Assembly (NCBI GenBank): GCA_958295665.1
Contig: OY282560.1
Span: 192,822,061-192,886,060 of the forward strand
Reading direction: 5' to 3'
DNA: 64,000 nucleotides
Origin: Tipula vernalis
Lineage: Eukaryota; Arthropoda; Insecta; Diptera; Tipulidae
Position 1 is the stretch's first letter. The number at the start of each line of letters is the position of its first letter. The position numbers and the translations under genes were made by a program. Below, piece after piece: positions 11,589-22,720 of the stretch. Under the pieces are notes generated by a model that saw nothing but the letters and a program-made list of their open reading frames with translations, had not been told where the DNA came from and did no database searches.

Positions 11589-11999
11589 GCCGTGTTTTCC
11601 ATGAGAACTGCACTAGAACTCGATAAACTTTAAATTCCTTTTATTCCATGTAAAACGAAAAAAAATAAATTCTTAAAGCGCGAATGTGTAGTGTATTTGA
11701 TATAATTACATATTTTAAGTGTACAAATTTCCCCCTTCAGTTATTTCATCAATATTTTCTAATTTCTTGCTGACGTCATTACACGAAACTACACTCGATA
11801 AATTCATGGGTTTATCCAGTGTAACTAAAAAATAAGCTATAATTATCATTATTTATTGCTATAACAACTTAAAATGTGTATTTATGTGAAATGCACTACA
11901 CATTATCACTTTATGAATTTAATTTTTTTTCTGTTTACATAGAATAAAAGGAATTAAAAATTTATCGAGTTCTTGTGCAGTTCTCATGGAAAACACGAC
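11589..11999. mobile_element. MITE with ~110-bp inverted repeats
   Basis: The left end GCCGTGTTTTCCATGAGAAC and the reverse complement of the right end (GTCGTGTTTTCCATGAGAAC) stay alignable for about 110 bases, including CGATAAA, ATTCCTTTTATTC and ATGTGTAGTG. The interior is about 190 bases and non-coding. The flanks read TAAAA on the left and TAAAT on the right, too weak to call a duplication. Confidence 0.85.
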
Positions 12000-12760
12000 T
12001 AAATGCGACGTTGATATTACAGACAAAATGCTTTATTAGTTGTAGGAAAAAATTTAATTTCGGTTGTTCATCTTTGTCAAAACTGCGAATGCTAAATTAG
12101 CTATGCCTCAACAATTCAAACATTAACTTTGTCTGTGATAATTGTCTCAAAAAGCATTGATGTTTCCATCGATGTCTCAATTGAGTGATGTTAGCAAATT
12201 GCTGATTAATATTTTTAATAATTTTCAAACAGTGACAAACAACCTTGTCTCCCAAGATCAAATAGGCGCAATGATTATTAACAACAATACCATGCCTGGC
12301 CAATCAATCAATAACAACGTCGACAACACCAACAGCGATAACAAATTGAGCTCACCAAATGTCATAATTTTATTTGCACGTCTCAAATTTTAAACCAACC
12401 ACTACTAGTGAGGATATTATCAAAATTATGGTGGCTGAAATCGAATGTCACGAACTTGTTCCAAAAAATGCTGATAGAAGTTTGCTACACTTCATCTCGT
12501 TTAAAGTTAGCTTATATTGGTAGTATTTGGCCGCTGCCGTGTGCAAATTTCCTGCCACAACATCATTGCAGTAACAAACTTATTAATAGTGATTATTCCT
12601 CTGTCACTCAGCAAGGTAATCGTAATTGTGAAAGTTATGCACTTTTTTTTAGGTTTTATAATTTTTTTAAATTGATTTTTAATATTTTTTTGTATTTTAG
12701 GTTTTCACACTTCAGTCTCTATCGGCAATTCGGCATATACACAATACCTCTGACGAAAAC

Positions 12761-13730
12761 TTGAAAGATGGTGATAGTTCGTGTGTAAAGTTAAAATTTC
12801 CTAATGCTCGCAGTCTATTTTGCCATATAGAGCAAAATCGAATTTTTATTAATTTTAATAACATTGATGTGTTTTGCGTGGCGGAAACCTTGCTAACGTG
12901 TAAGATCAATGATCAATATGTTGCCATAATTGGCTATAATATTGTACGGTATGACAGAACACACAAAAATGGTGGTGGGGTCTGTAAATACTATAGAAAA
13001 TGTTACACATTCAAGAGAATTCATTAAGGTACATATGTTAAAGCTGAGGTTATAATGGGTGAAATAAAACTTCCTTCCATGACAATTCTGATAGTAGTTT
13101 GTTACTTCAATTATGACTTCAATTTTAATATCCTTGACAGGTCGCATATATTCCATGAACTTTTAAAATCCAATAACCTTTTCTCAGTTCATTTTCTACC
13201 AACTCGTGGCCCATCGTGCCAAGATCAGTTTATTGTTCCTAATCCGGAGCAGGCCATAATATTGGGGTTCAATCAATACACTATACCACATATATCTATC
13301 CGATCATGATTTTCTACTCATCTCCTATAAAGTCAAGTCTAAACGGGTCAAAATTCGGAACAAGCTTATTTACGACTTTTGGGCGCTGATTGGGGTCGGA
13401 TGTATTCGACCGATAACATTAATTCTATCTTTCACTTATTTTACGAGTGCTTATACTCTATTCATGACAACTGTTTACCGGTAAAACGAGCACTGGATGG
13501 CCAATCTGCAGCTCCTTGGTTTAATTTTCAAATTTCTAATAGAATATTACTTCGGGATCAGGCCTTTGCTAAATTTTGGAAAACATCCGATATGAAGTAC
13601 CACAAAATATATCCGAACGAACGAAATTGTGGTACTGATTTGATTAGAGTTGCTAAACAAAATTATTACTTTCGTAACCATAAGCTAACTATGGAAACTC
13701 TACTTCCCAAGAATTTGGGAAAATATTAAT
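12761..13730 (+). pseudogene. LINE ORF2 remnant: AP-type endonuclease and linker
   Basis: The frame at 12761-13027 reads SNARSLFCHIE-like text, then IDVFCVAETLLT, a typical endonuclease segment with the catalytic glutamate in AET, and GYNIVRYDRTHKNGGGV. Later frames at 13055-13309 and 13379-13729 continue the endonuclease C-part and the linker (APWFNFQISNRI, FAKFWKTSD). The linker matches APWLNAFILNLMERRDLAYGK in the 51-kb copy in position. At least three frame changes break it. Confidence 0.7.
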
Positions 13731-13828
13731 ACGATTGGCATAGGGAAAAATAGGTCTGATCTTTTAAATGTAGTAAATTCTTATTTTTACAACCAACAAG
13801 TTTGTTTTATTGGTGGTTTGGCGTCTAT

Positions 13829-14412
13829 AGGAGGGAGGGGACCAAAGTTGAGTAGATTAATCTACCAGCACCGTAACCTTCCAGAAGGGTACAATTGTTT
13901 AAGGGGTAACCTGTTCATATTTCGCAAGTGTGTGTGCTGCCTCCTCCTGGCAACCACTGGTAACTAAGGCCACTTGGTACATTTTTGGCTATTTGGCACA
14001 TGCTAAAGTACGGCGCTAAAGGAGAAAACCTTGACAAAAAACCCTACTATAAGGTGTGATAGGCTGATAGGTTAATCATTCCAAAATATGCGGACTCTGG
14101 ATACCAGGCACCCTCCAGGTTTATGTAGCCTTCCTGTAGTAAAGCTGGGTGACCTACAGCCGATTTGCAATTCCCAGCAGCTCGTAAGAGTAAAAGCAAA
14201 CGGGTGACGGAGCAGTGGTAGGAATAAACGTGGAGGGGGGGGGGGGGAGAAAGCAGCCCTCTCGAAGTTCTTGGACTCTAATGCTACCGTCTTTCTAGCG
14301 GACCTACATGCTATACTAAATATCTAGGAAAGAGAGCAATTAGCCCAGATAGTATGTATCACGTACGGGCTGGCAGTATTAGCATTTTCATTAAGAACCT
14401 GAATATTGTCTG
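13829..14412 (+). mobile_element. LOA-type LINE deletion derivative, nested
   Basis: Bases 13829-14160 match the reverse complement of 4050-4385 (shared: GTAGATTAATCTACC-like start, AAAGTACGGCGCTAAAGGAG, ATGCGGACTCTGGATACCAGG). Bases 14335-14410 match the reverse complement of 1110-1195, including AGCCCAGATAGTATGT and the ISIFIKNLNI carboxyl end. So this copy keeps the 5' leader plus the start of ORF1 and the last part of ORF2, with about 3 kb deleted near 14250 close to a G run (14234-14247). It interrupts the LINE at 12.1-15.7 kb. Confidence 0.85.
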
Positions 14413-14419
14413 ACAAGTA

Positions 14420-15640
14420 GTTTTACTTCTAATTGGTTTTCAGTTAGCAGTGTAATAGAATTAGATATTTTGAAAGGTATTTGCAGCATAAAATCTAATG
14501 CAGCTAGTCATGATGCAATAAATCTAAATTTTTCAAAGGATTTTTGTTATATCAGCATTAACGTACTTAATAAATAATTGTATCATGCGGTCTGAATTTC
14601 CTGATATATGGAAAACAAATTTAGTGATTCCGGTTAAAAAGAAATAGAATAATGACTCGCAGGATAATCTTAGACCAATCAGTATGGTATCAGTATTATC
14701 TAAAGTTTTCAAGATTCTTATTCGTGATCAAATTAACGAACATATAAAAAAATATAAATATTTAATACAGTTTCAATCAGGTTTGCGTAACAATCATTCT
14801 ACATGCACCGTATTTATTCAAGTTATTGATGATATTGCTTATGACTGTTTAAATCATAAGTTAATGTTGCAAAAGTTGATGCTTTATTTTAACTTTGATA
14901 AAACTGCGCTTAGGCTTATGTATCTTGATATTGATCGGGCAGATATCAAAGGGTCTTAATAAAAGATCAGTTGTCGGATCCGCAACGTATATCTTCTGGT
15001 TTTTTTCAGGGAACTATCCTTGGGCCGTTATTACTCTCCCTATTTATCAATGCTCTACCGCAGATTTTAAAATATTTGAAATATAATTTGAATACACATG
15101 ATTTTCAAATTTACCTCGGGGGCTTTAAAGATAATATCTCTGAAACCTTTAATAATATTAATAATGATTTATCCAATATATTAAACTGGTAAACAATCTT
15201 GAGGCAGGCAATCTTCATTTCTAAGCGTCATTTTTTAGTCATCCCAGATATATACATTGATAATTAAATATTCCCAATTCAAAATCGCGTTAATAATTTA
15301 GGCACTTGTATTAACAAAAGATTCACGTAGGATTCCTAGATTATCAAAGTTTGTGGTAAAATGACCTCTCCATTATGTGGATTGAAACTCTATAAGAACA
15401 TTTGTCCTAAACTGTCAGGATTTTGCATGCTAAAACGCTGGTAATCCCCTATGTGTTGTATTGTGAATTTCTTTACACGAGCTGTGATTGTAACTCGAGG
15501 GAAATTTTACAAGTAACTTTGAACAACATAGCCATATGCGACAATGTTGCGGATGGTCATTTTGCTTCAGTTCCTGCACTAATTGAACTTTGTACGTCTT
15601 CATACCCATGTCTTTATGCAAAATTTTCTTTATAGAACTG
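14420..15640 (+). pseudogene. LINE ORF2 remnant: reverse transcriptase
   Basis: After the nested LOA piece the frame resumes with VIELDILKGICSIKSNAASHD, then SMVSVLSKVFKILI (about 14680), FQSGLRNNHSTCTVFIQVIDD (about 14770-14830), GFFQGTILGPLLLSLFINALP (15000-15060) and a weak thumb. The YADD core is not preserved in a readable frame (FQIYLGGFKD occupies the region after it). Stops and shifts are frequent; it is dead. Confidence 0.75.
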
Positions 15641-15887
15641 CGTAAAAAATTGAATACTTGAGCACGATGGCGAGTTGATGTTGTAATGCCATCATCATAT
15701 AATAGAATATAATAAATAATATACATAATTTACTTTAGGTCATTAAATTGTTATTTGTAAAGTAAACATATTTTACTGTCGAAATATGCATTCGAATTTA
15801 GGCCACAAATTAAATATAACTATATATTTTAATTTGTGCTGACTAAATAAAACATGCTTATTAATTAAAAATTGAATTGGAAATAGG

Positions 15888-16353
15888 AGCATGTGAAGTT
15901 ATCCTAGTTTTTCATCACAGAAAAAATAAAAATGTTAATCAGGTTACACTATATCAAACCATCCCAGCTATTTCTATATAGGGTATTTCCAATGCAAAAT
16001 GTTTTGAGTTGATAATAGTATAGACTAACTTTGATAAAAATCTAAGATCAATCGTAAGAACCCAGGAACCCATTTGGAAGTTAGTCGATTGTGGAGATTG
16101 CACCCATACGGCTGATCTTAGATTTTCATCAAAGTTAGTCTATACTATTACCAACTCAAAACATGAATCATTTCCGGCCAATTAAGTTCTTATGAGATAG
16201 GTAATAAAGAATTTAAAACTATGATCAGTTTATATTGAATATTTTGCATTGGAAATACACTATATAGAAAAAGCTGAGATGGCATGAGATAGTGTTACCT
16301 GATCAACATTTATATTTTTTCTGTGATGAAAAACTGGGATAACTTCACTTGCT
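15888..16353. mobile_element. large fold-back MITE
   Basis: The left arm (15888 onward: GTGAAGTTATCC, TTTTTCATCACAGAAAAAAT, CTATATAG, GTATTTCCAATGCAAAAT, then GTTTTGAGTTG) pairs with the right arm read backwards from 16353. An inner pair, AGTATAGACTAACTTTGAT at about 16010 and its complement at about 16125-16145, continues the hairpin. The right arm holds about 70 extra bases (16162-16232). Nearly the whole 466 bases can fold on itself. No target duplication was evident. Confidence 0.85.
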
Positions 16354-16359
16354 TGTAAT

Positions 16360-16955
16360 TAACCGAAAGTCAAGCAACAGAATTTCATGAATTACCATAT
16401 CGAAATAACAGAAGGGATAAATGGTGGGTTTAAACGCACAAGACAATATCAAACATCTTTGAGCTCCCCAAATTCATATGACGGGGATATAGTAGGCTCA
16501 TTCAATTTCGACTATAGCTGATTCCGTGTTTGAATAATGTTGAAACAAAAGAATGTCCAACAATAATTACAAGGGATACATCTAGATAGTTGAGTATATA
16601 GTAAGCTGGACCAGGAGAATATCAAACTTAATTTGGTTTATTTAATTTCGAATATGACTGATTTCGGGCTTCAATAATAAAAGTTAAGAAAAGCGACAAA
16701 CTATACAATTACAAAAAAAAAAAATCGAGGTAGTGGCAAATATAGCCAGCGGACCCAATATATTTGACTTATATTGTCGACCAAATCTCTGAGAGTGCTT
16801 ATTATTGGGCCATCTAGAGAAAATTCTCAAACCCAGTAGATTGTTTGATCACCTAGGATCGTTATTAACTATGGTCATAGCATTTAAAAATTGTCAGCAA
16901 TTATTTTAGAAAGCAATCTAAAAATTAAAAAAAAAAAAGTTAAAAATCGACAACA
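16360..16955. other. intergenic, no gene recognised
   Basis: Sequence between the fold-back MITE and the BEL/Pao relic. It contains only an A-rich tract at about 16710-16725 and no supported ORF. Confidence 0.4.
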
Positions 16956-16957
16956 AT

Positions 16958-17380
16958 TTGTTGTACACTCTAATAAACGGCGCAGATGGGAAAATGTATG
17001 TAAAATTTGTTTCCGCTAAAATACAGGCAGCACCGATAAAACTGCTAACTTTTCTACGATTAGAACTGTGTGCAGCGGAGTCACTCACAAATATTATCAA
17101 GGTTATCCAAAGGGAATCGAATCAAAATATTAATCAGGTACTCGCGTGGACTGATTCCCAAATTGTACTGCATTGGGCGATTAAAGAGTATCATCGATAG
17201 AGCATCTGCTTGTCGAACACTGGAGCTAATTCAAAGCGAAAAACTTGTCAGTGACTTAAAGATTTGGACTATCGAAGTATTCCTTCACAAAGTTATTGAA
17301 ATCCAGTCAAAAATTATCGAACATTGTGTCGATTCAAAACCTCGTTTTCTCGACGTTTCGAAAGACCCTGCGTCCGAAAT
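16958..17380 (+). pseudogene. BEL/Pao LTR-retrotransposon fragment (RNase H region)
   Basis: The frame at 16958-17200 contains FVSAKIQAAPIKLLTFLRLELCAAESL and VLAWTDSQIVLHWAI, the characteristic start and middle of the RNase H segment in BEL/Pao polyproteins. It is cut by a stop at 17200 and drifts out of frame in the following ORF (17070-17516). No LTRs, integrase or protease were recognised nearby, so this is an isolated relic. It abuts the head of a composite repeat at about 17390. Confidence 0.75.
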
Positions 17381-17389
17381 AGCCGTAAT

Positions 17390-18690
17390 TTTTTTTTTCT
17401 CCCAAATATGTTTGTATGGTCAAGGTGGAGAATTGAAAAGCTTTTGGAAGCCGTTCGTTAAGAAGATCGGCCACCTGCCTTACGAAATGAACCAAAACCA
17501 CGAGTTGAGGGTTTAGTTGGATTCTATTTGAGGATTGAATTTAAGTTAAGTTGGAGTTGCGTTGGGTTGGATTAGGAGTTAGTGAGCAGTTGGGAAATTT
17601 GTAATATATGACAGTTTCAGGTTTGAATTGGGCCTTTGTGGCTTGAGTTAGGGGTTGAGTTGGGTTTCATTTGCGGGTTAAATTTAGGTGATTTAGAGTA
17701 GAATTAGGGTTGAATTAGAGTTTAGTGAGCAGTTTGGCTAGGTATCGATTTGTTTGTTGAAGTGGCTGTTGAATTAGTTAGGGGTTGATCGAAAAGATGG
17801 GTTGCAGGTCGAATTAGGTTTGAGTTGGGCCTGGACAAGAGTTGAATTTGGTTTAATTTGTGATTGAGTTGAGAAGAAGTCAGCGTTTAATTTTTGAAAT
17901 TATTTGTGGATTATCTTGAAAGTTACCTTAACTTGTTCATAGTTGAGTTTAAGTAGGCTTGTAGTTTCTCAAGCCTTGTTGATATAAAAATTGTGTTGGG
18001 AATTAAATTTCGGGTTGAGTTGGAGGTTGAGTTAGAGGTTAAGATGGTATTAAGTTGATTTAATAGAGAGATAGAGTTTTCCAATCGTGGTTTGTTGAAT
18101 TGAAGGTTGCGTTGGAAGCTTAGTTGGAGTCAGGTTGAGGTTTAATAAGGGTTCAGGGGGTAAAGTTTGGGTAGATGCGGGTTTGATTGGAGTTGTGTTG
18201 GGGTTCATTCAGCCGTTCATTTGGGCATTTATTTGTTCTGAGTTGAGCTCATGTAGGTTTTCGGATTATGTTGATTTGAGGATCAAGTTGCTGTTTTAGG
18301 TTAGATGGTTTAGATGGTTTTTAAAAAAATGATCAATTGGGGTTGTGCGATTGGGTTAAGTTTTGGGTTTATTTAGGAATTTAATAGGGGCTGCGGTCGC
18401 ATGTAGTTTTCGAACCGTTTTGTTTTGGGATTTTATGTTTGGCGTTGAGTAAAGTGTTGAGCTGGGGGTTGAGCAGAGGTCAAATTAGTTGAGCTTTTGA
18501 GATGAGAGGTTTGCAATTTGGTTCCAGCTTAGTTGAGTTGACGTCGAATTAGGTTTGTGTTAGCTTTCATTGAGTTTGAGTGAGCGATTCGATTGGGCAA
18601 TTATTTGAGGGTTGATTGAATTGGAGGTTCAGTTGTAAATTTAGTTCGAATTGGAGATGAAGGTTGAGTTAAGAGGTTTAGTTGAGTTAA
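17390..18690. repeat. composite repeat, copy C: head plus TTGAGTT-type array
   Basis: Bases 17400-17480 match 25990-26060 (shared TATGGTCAAGG, GAAAAGCTTTTG, then CCACCTGCC / GGCTGCCATACGAA). From 17515 to about 18690 the sequence is a degenerate G+T-rich array of words such as GGTTGAGTTGG, AGTTGGGTT and GTTGAATTAGGG on the plus strand. The same head-then-array order is seen in copy B. No tail like that of copies A and B follows. Confidence 0.65.
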
Positions 18691-18694
18691 TTCT

Positions 18695-19373
18695 CATGAA
18701 TTGTTTAGCTATTTAAAAAAAATATTAAAATTGAATTCAAATATTTTTGATTGCGCCCTTCTTTATTGTGCTTCCTTTCATGCGTTACGCAAATGTTTCC
18801 ATGTGCGCAATATTGCCTGTGCTCTTGTTTATTTGTCCGCAAATTTCATGTGAGCTTTTACTTGTCATCTTTTTCCATACAATTTTGGTCATATTTTAAA
18901 ATAACATCTAAAAATAAATTTCGAGTCTCATCTCACCTTTCATGGCGGACGTTGACTTTCATCAAAACCAATCCAAATTGGCCGTACTTATTACTTTCAT
19001 CTAAGTCAAATTAGACATATTCATGTAAAAAAATATATTTAAGAACCGCGAGTTAAAAGTAGAATCTAAAGCAAGGGTGATTACTCACAAGTAGTAAACC
19101 ATACGTGCCAATAATTTATTTGGAACAGAGAATCGAAAACTACTCTCATCTCTCATCACGATGTTCACGCTATCAATCATTTTTGAAATTTCTTTAAAAT
19201 CGTAATAGCCAAGAGAATATAGTACGAAAAAAGTAAAGCCGTTTGACATGTCATTTTGCATTCCTACTTCAATTTGGAATCATCGAGTTTGTATTTATAT
19301 ATTTTTCTAAAATATTTTTTCACTAGTTTTTTCCCACTTTTAATTTCTCACTTGATTCACCTTCAATAAAATA
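18695..19373. other. upstream region of the Tctex1-type gene
   Basis: A+T-rich, no recognisable element. The ORF at 18751-19014 shows no family signature. No convincing TATA/initiator pair can be singled out in such biased DNA. Confidence 0.35.
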
Positions 19374-20054
19374 ATGAGTAAAGAGCAACCATCATTGGCT
19401 GTTGCCAGAAAATCACGACCATCTGAAATGTCAAGTATGTCTGGTTTTGGAGGTGGCCATCCCCCATCAGTTGGCGTTAATTTGGAATTGCTGAGAGCAT
19501 TAAAAAATGATCGATTCGAATTACGCAACCGAATTGCAGGTTTTACTTTATGCGATTTGGAAAAACCAAACCCATCGGTTATGTCGGCAAATCAACAACA
19601 TTTACAACAAACCCGTTCTATAGTAGCGAATCGAAAATCAACCAAGGTCGATATGCAAATGCAATTGCGCAGAACAAAAATTATCCATCCTGCGCAACTT
19701 TTTCAAAACACATATCGTTTAGATCCAGACAAACCATTTGATAAGTGGACTGTGGAGGGTTTAATAAAAGACACATTTAGGCGTAATTTAGGTCGATTTA
19801 TATATGAGCCGCGTGCCGCCGCAATTATGGTGAAAGGATTAAGTGAAGAAATCAAATTTCGTGTGAAATTGGAAAATTATGATCGCTGCCGGGTTATTTG
19901 TTTGGTCACCATAGTACAACGGTTACATCAAAATTTTTGTGAAATGTGTAAAATGCTTTTGGACACTGATCATGATCAATTTGCTAGTTACGTGTACGAG
20001 GATAATAATACTATGTACGCAATTGGAACGGTATTTGGCATTTATTATGAATAA
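19374..20054 (+). CDS. Tctex1-domain dynein light chain (DYNLT family)
   Basis: The best host-gene candidate. One uninterrupted exon of 226 codons starts with ATG after an AAATA-rich leader and ends with TAA; AATAAA-like signals follow at 20055 and 20094. Residues 1-105 are Ser/Gly-rich and basic, probably unstructured. Residues about 110-226 read as a Tctex1 domain: a YRLDPDKPFDKWTVEGLIKDTF start, an LGRFIYEPRAAAIMVKGLSEEIKFRVK helix block, YDRCRVICLVTIVQ in the central strand, and DHDQFASYVYEDNNTMYAIGTVFGIYYE at the end. Members bind dynein intermediate chain or sit in axonemal dyneins. The long N-terminal extension resembles Tctex1-domain-containing proteins (DYNLT4/5 type) rather than the ~110-residue DYNLT1. 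Absence of introns allows for a retrocopy, but the frame is intact and no poly(A) remnant or target duplication is visible. Confidence 0.88.
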   Translation: MSKEQPSLAVARKSRPSEMSSMSGFGGGHPPSVGVNLELLRALKNDRFELRNRIAGFTLCDLEKPNPSVMSANQQHLQQTRSIVANRKSTKVDMQMQLRRTKIIHPAQLFQNTYRLDPDKPFDKWTVEGLIKDTFRRNLGRFIYEPRAAAIMVKGLSEEIKFRVKLENYDRCRVICLVTIVQRLHQNFCEMCKMLLDTDHDQFASYVYEDNNTMYAIGTVFGIYYE

Positions 20055-22480
20055 ATAAAAATTATGACGTATTCTTATTCTGTATACGAAACATAATAAA
20101 GAAGTTTTTCCATTTACACATTCCTATCTGAACTTGATTCTCATTAACTGAAAATTATGAATAAAGTGTTGAATATTTTTAATCACCAAACCAAATATAA
20201 ACATTTAACAAAGATATTTCCGTTATTTTGAGCATATACAGTCCTAAAAAATTTCACTAGTTTTCTTAAACTATACCAAATTATACGCTCACAATTAATG
20301 TTAGATTATTTAGAACTTAGAGTTGAACGGCAATTAAAATCAAATTCGCCATTTTCCATCGTGGTTCTTTAAAAATTAGCTCCAGTTACACATTTCTGGT
20401 ATACTGTTGAAAATCCTTAAGAATTTCGCAGGATTTGAGCATCCACAATGTTTAAAATTTCCGCAACGTGAGAAATGGCTGATATATTTCTGTTTTCATT
20501 GTTTCAGTCTGGACGAACCATTGGTGTGTGAGCCAATTATCTTTTGTGACTGATATCCCACCTCCTTGTCACACCATTTAATTTTTCATATCTCTCTCCT
20601 CAACCTCGTTCGCCCTAACAGTGTGATATTATTTTAAGGGGGTATACCATAGTAATTTTTAATACAAATTCATACAGGAAGCTGGGAAATAAAATAAAAT
20701 AACATGAGTTTTATCGTTCCAGATCATCCCTATTCTACCTCGGAAAATATTTGAACAGTTTTGTTTTACTTTTTGTTTGCTAAAATGGCACCAACGCAAC
20801 GTTTCAACTGACTACAAATTTTGTAGATAGGTAGAGGATGTTCAATTTATCATTAACTTAAAAAAAAAAATCGTCGGACTCGTTTTTGGGAAAATCTGTT
20901 TAGTAGTTTTCTCTTCCACTGCTACATCTCTATCCTAGGCATCAACAGACCAACAAGTTAACACAAACGGCTCATTTCTAAAATATATCTTATAGGAGGA
21001 AATAGGAGGAAAAACAAAATTCTAAATAGGAGGAAAAACAAAAATATAAAAATGTTTGACTGGAAGGGCAGAAGGAGGGATACGACATTGTTTTAACCGA
21101 ATTTTTGGAATCCTGGTAAGGTAATTCGTCGAGAAATGTAAAAAACTTCGATATAGTAGGAAAAGTAAAAACAAATTAATCAAGTGACTAAGTCACAAAT
21201 CAGGACGACGACCATTAAGGACAAATATTTTTTTATTTTTCGCAGAATACTCATTTAAGAGAAGACTTGGGAGGTTAGGGTTTTGACGTGACATATCAAT
21301 CTGCAGTATGTGTAGAGCTGTCTAAATTTTTTAAACAATTTATTAAAACAGGATTTCGTTCCGATTTTACCAGTAAGAAAACTTGAACTGTAAAAGGCCT
21401 ATATTCAATTTTACATTTCAAATAGTTAACAAACATTCGTACGTACCCATTGTCCAATTGTATTCGGACACATGAACAAACATTTTCTCTGTTACAACCA
21501 TAAAAGCAATATCTTTATTTCAAAACTTCTTTAACCTAATCCATTAAATTCCAGTTATGTAACCCCATACGTAAAAAAAGCGGGAATCGATTTAAAAATG
21601 TGGAAACCGAACCTAAGAAATACTTGCGAAAAGTTTCAGAATTAAATCTCGGAACCGAAAAATATTTCTATAATTATTATGAATATCGTAAACAGTTCTT
21701 ATCCTCAGTATTCGATGTCGACTTGATTACAATGACTCTTAAAGAAGAGAACGGATCCAATGTTTTTATACAAACCCCACCCATAAGGCAATCAAAACGA
21801 AATGCTATCAACACAAGCGTGATCAAAATTTAATAAAACTGGAGATGGACACAGTAAATACGAGGTAGGTACAAAACCGTTCTAAGGGATTTATAGGTTT
21901 TGCAGATTAAAATAACATTTGCCAATCTAAATTAAACTATTGCCTATAGATAAAGTCATTCAGATGGGCCCTACTCATGATTTCCGCCGCGAAACAATTT
22001 TTACACGATACCAAACACGATACCTTAAGCTTAGCAGGATTGTGCTTCGAAAGGGATTATTAAAAGAAAATTTCAGCTTTTCAATATTCTGCTTTTGACA
22101 TTTAATTTAAATTTCGAGAAGTGGTAGAAGACGGGAAACAGTTAAATGAGAAGAGAGTACTATTTCTCAATAGGATTGATAGTTTCGAATTCAGCGAAGA
22201 GTGGAGTCCTATTGCTTCCAACTTAAACAGCAAACCATTAAGCCACAAACAATCGAAGAACTTTTAAATGTCAAGAGCTACAAATTGAACCTCACATGAT
22301 GGATGGATACATTTATTCCATAGAGACCTTTTACTGCCCTTTTTAGGGACTGATTGGACATTGGCTATTTTGTAGATAGATTGAAAAATAACGCGTAATA
22401 GATTGAAAAATAACACCGATTTATAGGTGAAACAACACGCTAGAAATTTAGTTGAACAAATCGACATGAGGCACTCGGTA
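20055..22480. other. intergenic, mostly nothing recognised
   Basis: Contains a small direct duplication of AATAGGAGGAAAAACAAAA-type words at 20995-21045 and of GATTGAAAAATAACRC at 22378-22418. No RNA gene or transposon ends were identified. Confidence 0.4.
21600..21833 (+). CDS. unrecognised small ORF (possible exon)
   Basis: A 77-codon frame, rich in Lys, Tyr and Glu, with a non-repetitive composition (for example TEKYFYNYYEYRKQFLSSVF). The first codon is GTG rather than ATG, and the frame is open to about 21550 upstream, so it may be a C-terminal exon instead of a complete gene. I do not recognise the family. The surrounding DNA shows no transposon ends. It may also be a chance frame. Confidence 0.25.
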   Translation: METEPKKYLRKVSELNLGTEKYFYNYYEYRKQFLSSVFDVDLITMTLKEENGSNVFIQTPPIRQSKRNAINTSVIKI

Positions 22481-22720
22481 TAAAATATTGGATTAATATA
22501 CTAAAAATAACACCGGGCCTGGGATCGCACCTTGGGAAACACCAAAATCTACCTTAAACGGAAAGCTAAAACAATTGTCAATTTTTGCTTTAAATCATAT
22601 ATTACTAAGATAAGATTTAAACCTAAAACATTTTAGGTTTAGGAGCTAAAACACATTCATAAAGTTTCTGTAAAAGAAATTTGTGATCCACCAAGTCAAA
22701 TGTCCATTTAATGGGATTCT
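22480..22720 (-). pseudogene. LINE reverse transcriptase relic (RT palm)
   Basis: Read on the minus strand from about 22720, the text gives FDLVDHKFLLQKLYEC and, after broken sequence, VFPRCDPRPGVIF. These correspond to the AFDxVDHxxLLxKL and GVPQGxxLGPxLF blocks of a CR1- or Jockey-like RT. The stretch between contains stops and a duplicated AAACATTTTAGGTTT word. It is a very old fragment of about 80 codons. Confidence 0.5.

Larger units (their letters stand above)
12100..15720 (+). mobile_element. CR1/Jockey-group LINE copy, degenerate, interrupted
   Basis: ORF1-like remnants (about 12140-12640, with a FISFKVSL block and WPLPCANF), then endonuclease (12780-13020), the linker (13380-13730) and reverse transcriptase (14420-15640) follow in order on the plus strand. 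The frame is broken many times. A 584-base LOA fragment sits between the linker and RT (13829-14412), and the RT frame resumes after it. The RT resembles the much better preserved copy at 51000-53254, so both may belong to one lineage; the exact clade was not determined. Confidence 0.8.
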
